This document shows positions 27,938 through 35,456 of a stretch of 64,000 nucleotides of DNA, piece after piece; the first letter of the stretch is position 1; the number at the start of each line of letters is the position of its first letter. The notes beneath the pieces are model-generated. The model did no database searches and was not told the DNA's origin. It was given only the letters and a program-made list of their open reading frames with translations. This DNA is from Paraburkholderia phenazinium (lineage in GTDB: Bacteria > Pseudomonadota > Gammaproteobacteria > Burkholderiales > Burkholderiaceae): NCBI RefSeq assembly GCF_900100735.1, contig NZ_FNCJ01000005.1, forward strand, positions 372,001 through 436,000, in the 5' to 3' direction. Both the position numbers and the translations under genes were made by a program.

Positions 27938-29065
27938 ATGACCGAACCCGCAATCGACCAGTCATCCGCCTTCGAGGCCGCCCGCGCGCGCCTCGTCGCG
28001 CTGGCGTACCGCATGCTGGGCAGCCGCGCGGAAGCGGAAGACGTGGTGCAGGACGTCTGGCTCAAATGGCAGCTGGCCGACACCCGCGAGGTGCGTACCC
28101 CGGCGGCCTGGCTGACCACGATTACAGCGCGCCTCGCGATCGACCGGTTGCGCCATCTGCAACGGGAGCGCAGCGCGCGGGCGGCGGGCTGGATGCCGGA
28201 GCCGTGGCTCGATGAAACGGCGCCGTCCGCGGAAGAGTTGGCGTTGCGTTCGGCGCAGATGTCGTATGGTCTGATGCTGCTGCTCGAGCGGCTCAAGCCC
28301 GACGAGCGTGCGGCCTTCGTGCTGCACGAGGCCTTCGATTGCGACTACGCGGAGATTGCGAAGATCCTTGAGCGCACGCCGGCCGGGTGCCGGCAGATCG
28401 TGCATCGCGCGAAACAGCGCCTGCAGCGTGACGGTGCGCCCCTGAGGCGGCCGGAGCCGGCACAGCATGCCCGGCTCGTGGAGCAGTTGCGGACGGCGCT
28501 GGAAACGCAGGATCGGGCGGGTTTGCTGCGCCTCTTTAGCGACGCGGCGGAAATTGTCAGCGACGCGCCGCTCCGAGTGAGCGAACCGGTCGTGGCGGCA
28601 ACGGACTGGGTGGACGTGGTGATGTCGCTAGTCGCGAACGTGGCGAGCGCGACGCAAGTGGCACAGACGGGGCGATCGGGAGAGATGGCGCAAACGGGGC
28701 AACGGGGGGGAATGGCGCAAACCGGGCAAACGGGGCAAATGGAACCCGCGGCGTCAGAGACACCCCATGCCAGCGCGCTTTACGCCGAATGCCTGTCAAT
28801 CGACGGTACGCTCGGCGTGGCGCTCCTGCAGGGGGGCGAAATCTTTGCCTTGCTCGACGTCTCGAGCCGCGCCGGCCGGCTCGTGGCGCTGCGCATCGTC
28901 ACCCGGGCCGCGCAACTGCAAGCTGCGCGCCGCCGCTTCGGCTTGCCGGCTATCGTGCGTTTGCTCGGGGCAATCCGCACGCCTTCGTGTCCGGCGCCGG
29001 GCCACACATCAACTCGCACCTCAACTACGGTGTGCGGCGACTTCCCAGTTGATGTCCACGCATAG
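27938..29065 (+). CDS. ECF sigma factor with C-terminal SnoaL-like region (SigJ/ECF41-like)
   Basis: 375-residue sigma factor. Region 2 spans residues ~12-80 (ARLVALAYRMLGSRAEAEDVVQDVWLKW, AWLTTITARLAIDRLR); region 4 spans ~115-165 (LKPDERAAFVLHEAFDCDYAEIAKIL). A long C-terminal domain of the SnoaL-like type follows, as in ECF41 sigma factors, where it replaces an anti-sigma factor. Residues 241-267 are three tandem 9-residue repeats of the MAQTGQxGx type, encoded by 27-bp repeats. The last ~45 residues look unlike the family and run 45 bases into the convergent EAL gene. It is divergent from the ClpP paralogue. Confidence 0.85.
   Translation: MTEPAIDQSSAFEAARARLVALAYRMLGSRAEAEDVVQDVWLKWQLADTREVRTPAAWLTTITARLAIDRLRHLQRERSARAAGWMPEPWLDETAPSAEELALRSAQMSYGLMLLLERLKPDERAAFVLHEAFDCDYAEIAKILERTPAGCRQIVHRAKQRLQRDGAPLRRPEPAQHARLVEQLRTALETQDRAGLLRLFSDAAEIVSDAPLRVSEPVVAATDWVDVVMSLVANVASATQVAQTGRSGEMAQTGQRGGMAQTGQTGQMEPAASETPHASALYAECLSIDGTLGVALLQGGEIFALLDVSSRAGRLVALRIVTRAAQLQAARRRFGLPAIVRLLGAIRTPSCPAPGHTSTRTSTTVCGDFPVDVHA
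28658..28738 (+). repeat. three in-frame 27-bp tandem repeats in the ECF sigma gene
   Basis: Units at 28658-28684, 28685-28711 and 28712-28738 encode VAQTGRSGE, MAQTGQRGG and MAQTGQTGQ. Copy-number change would keep the frame. Confidence 0.85.
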
Positions 29066-30298
29066 CACCTGCATGCCGCGCGGCGTCTGCGCGGCAATCG
29101 ATGCGGTCACGCACAGGTGCGCCTCGTTGATCGACAGATAGGGCGGCGTCAGATGCACCTGGCCGGGCGTACGCATCGCGCCGATGAAATACGGCCGGCG
29201 TTCCCAGCTGGCCCCTTCGGAATGCAGCAGCGGACGGAAGCGCTTGGCCCGTTGCGACGCGCGTCCCGTCGGCAGGACGTTATCGCCGATCTGGCGCCCG
29301 GAGCCATCCAGCACGAAGCAGCGCGCGGTTTCGCCAAGCGTGAGCAATGGCGCGGTTGCCTGAGCGACCGTCTCGCCGGCCACCAGTTGCGCACTGGCGG
29401 TTTCGAGCGCTTTGGCGTACGGCGCGAGCCGTGCGGCCTGGGCCCGGTCGCGTGCGGCAACCCGCTCGCGCAGTGCGGCCGACAACGCATCCATCAAACC
29501 GGCCGCCGCTTGCGGCTTCACCGGCTCGACGCTCGGTCCGGCGAAATAGGCGCCCTGCACGAAGTCCACATTGCATTCGAGTGCGATCAGCGCGTCGCGC
29601 TCGGTCGACAGACCGCCCATCAGCACCAGTTGCCCCGATTCGTGCAGCAGCGAGACCAGCCCGGGCAGCACGCGTTCGATGTGCGAATGCTCGCTCGCCT
29701 GCGCCAGAATGCAGCGGTCGAGCGTGACGATATCGGGCCGCAGGTTCCAGACGCGGTCGATATTCGAGTGCTTGGCGCCGAAACCGTCGAGCGCGATCAG
29801 GAAACCCGACTTGCGCAGCGCGTCGATGATCTCCGCGAAACGCGTGGTCTCACCGCCGGCCTGCTCCGACACTTCCAGCACTACCCGTTGCGGCGGCAGG
29901 CCCAGTGCCTTGAGCCCGGCGAGCAGCGCGTCGCCATAGCTGGTGTCCATCAGCGCGGCGGGGTGCAGGCTCAGGAACAGCCACTCGTCATGACTATCGA
30001 ACGCGTTGAAGTTGCCCAGATGCAGCGATTCCGCGAGCCGCCCGAGTTCCAGCAGGTCGCCGCGCCGCGCGGCCTGGGTGAACACCTCGTGCGATGGCAC
30101 CTGCAGCGCATGTTCGTCGTGTGCGCGCAGCGAGGCGTGGTAGCCGATCGCGCGGCGGTGCGACACGGAAAACACCGGCTGGAACACGCTGAACACCGTG
30201 TAGCCGCCGTACAGGACGGTGCGCCGGGAGCCTTCGTCGCCCGCCATCGGGCGCGGCGGCTGGAAACCGGGAGGATCGAGTTCGATCATGCTCATCAT
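29021..30298 (-). CDS. EAL-domain protein, probably catalytically inactive
   Basis: 425 residues. The N-terminal ~250 residues have an EAL (c-di-GMP phosphodiesterase) fold, starting VFQPVFSVSHRRAIGY. Most catalytic positions are changed: the EAL signature reads HASLR, the metal-binding DDFG reads DGFG, the lysine of the KxD motif is Thr (IVTLD), and the EGVE glutamate is replaced (LMGGLSTERD). The remaining C-terminal part resembles a sensor-type domain. It is therefore more likely a c-di-GMP or protein-binding regulator than an enzyme. ATG codons at 30298 and 30289 are alternative starts. It overlaps the ECF sigma gene end to end by 45 bases. Confidence 0.85.
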   Translation of the reverse strand: MMSMIELDPPGFQPPRPMAGDEGSRRTVLYGGYTVFSVFQPVFSVSHRRAIGYHASLRAHDEHALQVPSHEVFTQAARRGDLLELGRLAESLHLGNFNAFDSHDEWLFLSLHPAALMDTSYGDALLAGLKALGLPPQRVVLEVSEQAGGETTRFAEIIDALRKSGFLIALDGFGAKHSNIDRVWNLRPDIVTLDRCILAQASEHSHIERVLPGLVSLLHESGQLVLMGGLSTERDALIALECNVDFVQGAYFAGPSVEPVKPQAAAGLMDALSAALRERVAARDRAQAARLAPYAKALETASAQLVAGETVAQATAPLLTLGETARCFVLDGSGRQIGDNVLPTGRASQRAKRFRPLLHSEGASWERRPYFIGAMRTPGQVHLTPPYLSINEAHLCVTASIAAQTPRGMQVLCVDINWEVAAHRS

Positions 30299-30512
30299 GT
30301 GTCAGTCGTGTGAAGGTGGCGGCGCAGCCGGCACGCCGCAGTTGGCGTGCATTATCGGTGAGTTTACAGGATAGGCGAGCAAGAACCATGCGCGCGAGCG
30401 AAATGCGCTTCGCATGCGGTTAATCGCTCATTGTGCGCCGGTATGTGCGCTGCGGCTACGCCGCGCACAGCTGTGGTGCGCGGCGCGCCCTGTTGCGGGT
30501 CGGCGAAGCGCC

Positions 30513-31973
30513 TCAGGTCCGTTCCGACGGATCGGTTTTCTTCGCGGTGCGGCGAATGTCGGCCGCCAGCTGGGCAAAGATCCACGACGAGCAGGCGGTG
30601 ATGAAGCCGACGCACAGGAAGGTCGCGTGAAACGCGGGCAGCGAGTTGGCTTCGGTGACCTTGTGGATCAGCCCGGTGAAGGTCGCCAGCAAAGCGCCCG
30701 CGACGGTCACGCCGAGGCTCATCGAAAGCATCTGCACCAGCGAAAACAGGCTGTTGCCGCTGCTCGCGCCGCCGGTGCCGAGATCCTTGAGGGTGAGCGT
30801 GTTCATGGCGGTGAACTGCATCGAATTCACGCCGCCGAAGAAGGCGAGCTGCACGAGCCGCAACCACAGCGGCTGGGCCGCAGTGGTCAGGGCGAAGCTC
30901 GCCATCGCGAGGCCGACCAGCACGGTGTTGGTGACGAGCACGCGGCGATAGCCGTACTTCGTGATGAGTGTCGTGGCGAGCCGTTTCGAGGTCATGCCGG
31001 CCGCGGCCACCGGCAGCATCATCAGACCGGCTTCGAAGGCGCTGTAGCCGAGGCTCACCTGCAGCAGCAGCGGAATCAGATAGGGCATCGCGCCGCTGCC
31101 GATGCGCGCAAACAGATTGCCGAGCAGGCCGACGCTGAACGTATTGATCTTGAACAGATCGAGCGAGAACAGCGGATGCGGTTCGCGCACCGCGTGCAGC
31201 CCGTAGGCGACAAAGCAGGCGAGGCTGAGAATCAGCAGCACGAGCACGGTGGCGTGCTGGATACCGAGTTCGGTGCGGCCGTCGAGCGCGAACGAGATCG
31301 CCACCATGCCGACCACCAGCAGCAGATAGCCCTTGATGTCGAACTTCGCGGTGTCGGGATTGCGGCTGTCCCGCATGAAGATGAAGGTCGCAATGCAGCC
31401 GACTATCCCCACCGGCACATTGATCAGGAAAATCCAGTGCCACGAGGCGATCTTGACGAGCCAGCCGCCGAGCGTCGGACCGATCAACGGGCCGATCAGT
31501 CCGGGTATCGCGACGAACGACAAGGCCGGCAGATAGCGTTCGGCGGGGAAGGTGCGCAGCACGGCGAGCCGTCCGACCGGCAGCAGCATGGCGCCGCCGA
31601 CCCCCTGAATGATGCGGTAGATCACCAGTTGATTGAGCGAATGCGCGTTCGCGCACAGCAGCGAGCCGACCGTGAACACCAGGATGGCGCTGAAGAACAC
31701 CTTGCGCGTGCCGAGTTTGTCGGCGAGCCAGCCGGACACCGGGATCATCACGGCCATCGTTAGCGAGTAGGCGATCACCACCGATTGCATCCGCAGCGGC
31801 AGTTCGCCGAGACTCGTCGCCATCGCCGGCAGGGCCGTGTTGACGATGGTCGAGTCCAGCGTTTGCATGAAGAAGCCGGTGGCGACGAGCCACAGCATCA
31901 CGGTGAGCGAGCGGGCGGTGGGCTGGGAGGCGGTAGGGGCGGGTGCTGCGGCGGCGTTCGGCGGATTGGACAT
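30513..31973 (-). CDS. DHA2-type MFS multidrug efflux transporter (MdtD-like)
   Basis: 486-residue inner-membrane proton antiporter of the 14-helix DHA2 family. Family motifs are LDSTIVNTALPAMATSLGE in helix 1 (motif D1), GWLADKLGTRKVF (motif A) and RIIQGVGGAMLLPVGRLAVL (motifs B/C region). It closely resembles E. coli MdtD. It lies 163 bases downstream of a MocR-type regulator on the same strand, with 13-bp tandem repeats in the gap. Substrates are unknown. Confidence 0.88.
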   Translation of the reverse strand: MSNPPNAAAAPAPTASQPTARSLTVMLWLVATGFFMQTLDSTIVNTALPAMATSLGELPLRMQSVVIAYSLTMAVMIPVSGWLADKLGTRKVFFSAILVFTVGSLLCANAHSLNQLVIYRIIQGVGGAMLLPVGRLAVLRTFPAERYLPALSFVAIPGLIGPLIGPTLGGWLVKIASWHWIFLINVPVGIVGCIATFIFMRDSRNPDTAKFDIKGYLLLVVGMVAISFALDGRTELGIQHATVLVLLILSLACFVAYGLHAVREPHPLFSLDLFKINTFSVGLLGNLFARIGSGAMPYLIPLLLQVSLGYSAFEAGLMMLPVAAAGMTSKRLATTLITKYGYRRVLVTNTVLVGLAMASFALTTAAQPLWLRLVQLAFFGGVNSMQFTAMNTLTLKDLGTGGASSGNSLFSLVQMLSMSLGVTVAGALLATFTGLIHKVTEANSLPAFHATFLCVGFITACSSWIFAQLAADIRRTAKKTDPSERT

Positions 31974-32041
31974 GGAGGGCGGCTGATCACGCGTACCGGA
32001 CGGGCTGGGGAGTGCCCATTTTAGGGAAATCCGCGCGGCTG

Positions 32042-32093
32042 TGTGGCCTGATTATGCGGCCTGATTGTGCAGCCTGATTATGCGGCCTGGTTC
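32042..32093. repeat. four 13-bp tandem repeats between MocR-type and MFS genes
   Basis: Four consecutive units close to TGCGGCCTGATTA: 32042-32054, 32055-32067, 32068-32080 and 32081-32093. They lie in the 5' flank of the MFS gene (minus strand) and could bind a regulator or vary in copy number. Confidence 0.8.
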
Positions 32094-32136
32094 GGCGTGG
32101 CGTGCATCGCGAGGCCGCGTCGCGAGCTAGCATCGC

Positions 32137-33546
32137 TTATCGAAGCCGCGCTGCTGCGTCGAAAAATTGCTGGGCGCGCGGATCGCTCGTATAGGCGGCG
32201 TTGATGCGGATCCACGGGCTCACTTCACCGTTCGGCCGGAAATAGCTGCCCGGCGCGACCGTCACGCCGAGCGGCGCGCCGCATTCGACGAGCCGGGTCG
32301 AGTCCTCGATATGCGGCACCCGGGCCCATACGAACTTGCCGCCCTGCGGCGCTTCGAAGACCTCCCAGCCGCTCGCCTCGAGCGCTTGGACCGAGGCGCC
32401 GAGCGCATCGCGCATGCGGCGCCGCAACCGCTCCAGATACTTGCGGTAGGCGCCGCGTTCGAGCATGGCGACCGCGACCGCTTCGGCGAAGCGCGAGCCG
32501 CCGATGCTGGTGAGCATCTTGATGTCGGCGAGAGTCTTGATGATCGTGTGACTGGCGACCACGAAGCCGATCCGCAGCGACGACGACATCGTCTTCGACA
32601 GGCCGCCCACGTAGATCACGTGCTCGAGCTGGTCGAGGGTGGCGAGGCGGTCGCTGACATCGGTCTGGAAGTCGGCGTAGATGTCGTCTTCGATGATGCG
32701 GAAGTCGTGCTCGCGGGCGAGCTGCAGCAGCCGGAACGCCACGGGGGGTGACACCGTGGTGCCGGTCGGATTGTGGAACAGCGTGTTGATGAAGAACAGC
32801 TTGGGCCGGTGCAGGCGCAGCTGCGCCTGCAGCACCTCGAGATCCGGGCCGGTACGGGTACGCGGAATGCCGACCAGCTTGACGCCATGCAGCTTCAGCA
32901 AGCCGTAGAGGTTGTAGTAGCCGGGGTCCTCGACGAACATCGTGTCGCCGGCTTTCAGCATGAAGCGCATCAGCAGGTCGAGCCCCTGGCTCGCGCCGTT
33001 GGTGATGAGGATCTGCGAGGGGTCGGCTTCGATACCGAGCTGCCCGAGGCGGCTTTGCAGATGCTCGCGCAAGGTCAGATTGCCGAGCTGGGTGGCGTAG
33101 TCGACGAGGCTCGCGGGGTCCGTCCGCGACACGTGGCGAATCGCGTGGCCAAGGCTGTCCATGTCGCGCCACGCTTCCGGGATAAAGCCGCTGCCGAGCT
33201 TGAGCGATTCGCCGGGGTGATTGAACTGCTGCAGGATGTGCTCCACCACTTCCTCGGCGCGGCGCGGGTCCGAGGTGCACTGCGGGTCGCTCGCGTTGCG
33301 ATGCCGCTCGGCGACGTAAAAGCCCGAGCCGTGGCGCGAGTCGAGATAGCCGAGCGAGACCAGCCGGTCGTACGCCTCGATCACGGGAAAGCGGCTCACG
33401 CCGTAGTCGGCCGAAAACTGGCGGATCGACGGCAGCTTCGCGCCCGGATGGGCGGCCCGCGAGCGGATCCACGCGGTGACGCCGCTGACGATCTGCTCGG
33501 TGAGCGGCACGCCGTTTTCGCGGTCGAGTTCGATGTCGAGTTTCAT
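32137..33546 (-). CDS. MocR-type regulator (GntR HTH fused to aminotransferase fold)
   Basis: 469 residues. A winged-helix GntR domain spans residues ~1-75 (PLTEQIVSGVTAWI, LPSIRQFSADYGVSRFPVIEAYDRL, GSGFYVAER). A class I aminotransferase-like domain follows, with the PLP-binding lysine in GGLSKTMSSSLRIGF and the DDIYADF aspartate region. MocR proteins sense amino-acid or vitamin-B6-related ligands through PLP chemistry. It sits just upstream of the efflux gene and may control it, but this is inference; the 33,547-33,719 gap upstream also holds a divergent promoter for the DUF2917 gene. Confidence 0.9.
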   Translation of the reverse strand: MKLDIELDRENGVPLTEQIVSGVTAWIRSRAAHPGAKLPSIRQFSADYGVSRFPVIEAYDRLVSLGYLDSRHGSGFYVAERHRNASDPQCTSDPRRAEEVVEHILQQFNHPGESLKLGSGFIPEAWRDMDSLGHAIRHVSRTDPASLVDYATQLGNLTLREHLQSRLGQLGIEADPSQILITNGASQGLDLLMRFMLKAGDTMFVEDPGYYNLYGLLKLHGVKLVGIPRTRTGPDLEVLQAQLRLHRPKLFFINTLFHNPTGTTVSPPVAFRLLQLAREHDFRIIEDDIYADFQTDVSDRLATLDQLEHVIYVGGLSKTMSSSLRIGFVVASHTIIKTLADIKMLTSIGGSRFAEAVAVAMLERGAYRKYLERLRRRMRDALGASVQALEASGWEVFEAPQGGKFVWARVPHIEDSTRLVECGAPLGVTVAPGSYFRPNGEVSPWIRINAAYTSDPRAQQFFDAAARLR

Positions 33547-33719
33547 AAGGTCTCGCGCTTTAGACGCCTGCGAACCGGTGCCTAGGAAGCGGCATGTCGG
33601 AAACTGTCAGGTTTTTCGACTGCACAGTTCCGTAGAAACTGTCTGGAAGTGTGCATGGGGTTTACATCATCGCACGGCAATAATTAGTCAACCAGCAAAA
33701 GCTTCCAAGGAGTAGAGCG

Positions 33720-34040
33720 ATGCGTGAAATCCGTACTTTCGAACTCGATCACGGCGAGCCGGCAGCCGCCTGGCGTGTCGCGCAGCCGCTCACTTTGCAG
33801 GTCATGGCGGGACAGGTCTGGCTGACCGTGGAGGGTGACCTGCGCGATTACTGGCTCGCTTCGGGCGAGACCTTCGAACTGAAGCGCGGTGCTCGGGTGT
33901 GGGTGAGCGCCGGGCAGGGCGGTACCCGGCTGGTGCTTGCTTTTGCGAGCGATGCCGCGGGTGCGCTGGGGCGGCCTGTGGCTGAGGCGGCGCGGCGCTC
34001 GGCGCGGAACTGGGTGCCGCGCTGGCTGCAGACCATCTGA
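33720..34040 (+). CDS. DUF2917 domain-containing protein
   Basis: 106-residue small protein of the DUF2917 family, common in Burkholderiales, of unknown function. It has a cupin-like beta-rich core (PLTLQVMAGQVWLTVEGDLRDYWL, LASGETFELKRGARVWVSAG) but no metal-binding histidines. AAGGAGT lies just before the ATG. It is divergent from the MocR-type regulator and convergent with the citrate synthase fusion. Confidence 0.85.
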   Translation: MREIRTFELDHGEPAAAWRVAQPLTLQVMAGQVWLTVEGDLRDYWLASGETFELKRGARVWVSAGQGGTRLVLAFASDAAGALGRPVAEAARRSARNWVPRWLQTI

Positions 34041-34095
34041 GGGACGCGCGCTTGGCATCTCTCTGCGGCGAGGCGGCCTGTGCCGGCGGGCGCGG

Positions 34096-35325
34096 TCAGC
34101 GATCCGCCTCGTACTCCCCAACGTAACGCGCTCGCGGACGGATCAGACGGCCGTCCGCCGCTTGCTCCATCGCGTGCGCGATCCAGCCCACCACGCGGCC
34201 CACCGCAAACAGCGTAAAGCCGGCGCCGGCGGGCAAATCCAACACTCGTTCGATGGCCGCGAGCGCATAGTCGAGCGTCGGCTCCACGCCGCTCGTCTCG
34301 CGCACGGCACGAGCCAGTGCATGGATCTCGCCCATTGCCGAGCGCGCCGGTGCGCATTCGGTCAGCAACTCCAGCAACATGCGCGTCCGTGGATCGCCCT
34401 GCGGATAGAGCGTATGCCCGAAGCCCGACAGAATCGCGCCGTAGCCGCCATGTTCATCGCGGGCAAGACGGGTGGCCAGGAAACGGTCGAGATCGGGCGC
34501 GCGGGCCGCTTCGTCGAGCAACGCGGCGACGCGCACGGTCTCGCCGCCATGACGCGGCCCCGACAAGGCCGCGAGACCTCCCGCCACGGCGCCGAACAGG
34601 TGGGTGCCGGTCGAGGTGATACAGCGCACTGTGAAGGTCGACGCGTTCAGTTCATGATCCGCACAGGCCACTAGCGCCGCGCGCAGCACGCCCATCTGCT
34701 GCCGGTTGCGGATGCCCCACGCGGCAGCAAGCTGCCGGTGCAGCGGTTCGTTCGACGGCGCCGCGGAGATCATCGCCGCGGCCAGCAGGCGCATGACGGC
34801 GCAAGCCGTATCGAGTTGCGCATCGCGGCCTTGCGCCCAGACGCGCGGCATTTGCGCGGCGGCGGCCGGCAGCAGCACCAGCGCCCGGTCGAGTGGCGTG
34901 CTGTCGCTCCACAATTTCAGCCATGCGGCCCACTGCGCTGTGCCGATCGGCACCGGCGGCGCCTCGGCGAGCCGCCGCGGGCTGCATTCCCACAATAGCG
35001 CCGCCGCGTCTTCCAGCGACGCCGTGCGTGCCAGTTCGACCGCGTCATGCCCCCGGTACAGCAGGCGGCCGTCTGCGATCAAGGTGATCGACGATTCGAG
35101 CACCGGCACGCCCCAGTCGAGCACCTTCTGCGCCACCTTGCCGGCGCGTTTGCCGTCGGCCTTGCGGCGTGCGAGCCGCCGCACTTCGGCTGCGTTGTAG
35201 AGCCGGTGCTTGCCATGCGCATCCGGCGACGATTGCAGCATGCCGCGGCTCACATAGGCGTACAGGGTTGGGACGCTGATGCCGAGCAGGGCGGCGGCTT
35301 CGGTCGCGGTGAGGTGGGTGGACAT
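34096..35325 (-). CDS. helix-turn-helix domain fused to citrate synthase-like enzyme
   Basis: 409 residues. The first ~60 residues form a MerR/excisionase-type HTH (HLTATEAAALLGISVPTLYAYVSRGML, HRLYNAAEVRRLARRK). The rest is a citrate synthase fold with the catalytic positions apparently kept: His in LSGPRHGGE, His in GFGHTLYP(x)GDPR and Asp in EPTLDYALAAI. The usual GHRVY arginine is replaced, as in some paralogues of this superfamily. ATG at 35325 gives the HTH start; no good Shine-Dalgarno is visible. It is divergent from a CoA-transferase across a palindrome-rich region. It may both catalyse and regulate; neither is shown. Confidence 0.85.
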   Translation of the reverse strand: MSTHLTATEAAALLGISVPTLYAYVSRGMLQSSPDAHGKHRLYNAAEVRRLARRKADGKRAGKVAQKVLDWGVPVLESSITLIADGRLLYRGHDAVELARTASLEDAAALLWECSPRRLAEAPPVPIGTAQWAAWLKLWSDSTPLDRALVLLPAAAAQMPRVWAQGRDAQLDTACAVMRLLAAAMISAAPSNEPLHRQLAAAWGIRNRQQMGVLRAALVACADHELNASTFTVRCITSTGTHLFGAVAGGLAALSGPRHGGETVRVAALLDEAARAPDLDRFLATRLARDEHGGYGAILSGFGHTLYPQGDPRTRMLLELLTECAPARSAMGEIHALARAVRETSGVEPTLDYALAAIERVLDLPAGAGFTLFAVGRVVGWIAHAMEQAADGRLIRPRARYVGEYEADR

Positions 35326-35363
35326 GGGTATGAGGAGGTATAAAGGCGCGAGAAAGCCGGACA

Positions 35364-35400
35364 AATCAATATATATTGATTATATTAATCAAGATTGATC
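35364..35400. promoter_or_regulatory. overlapping palindromic operator, four TTGATT-type half-sites
   Basis: AATCAATATATATTGATT (35364-35381) is a perfect 18-bp palindrome. It overlaps a second one, TTGATTA-TAT-TAATCAA (35376-35392), and a further half-site TTGATC (35395-35400) follows. Half-sites start at 35364, 35376, 35387 and 35395 in alternating orientation. The AT-rich block stands out sharply from its GC-rich surroundings. Confidence 0.75.
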
Positions 35401-35456
35401 GTGTGAAGGTGAAATTCTAGACTCAGCTCAGTTCCCCCAACTTCACTGCGCTCGAC

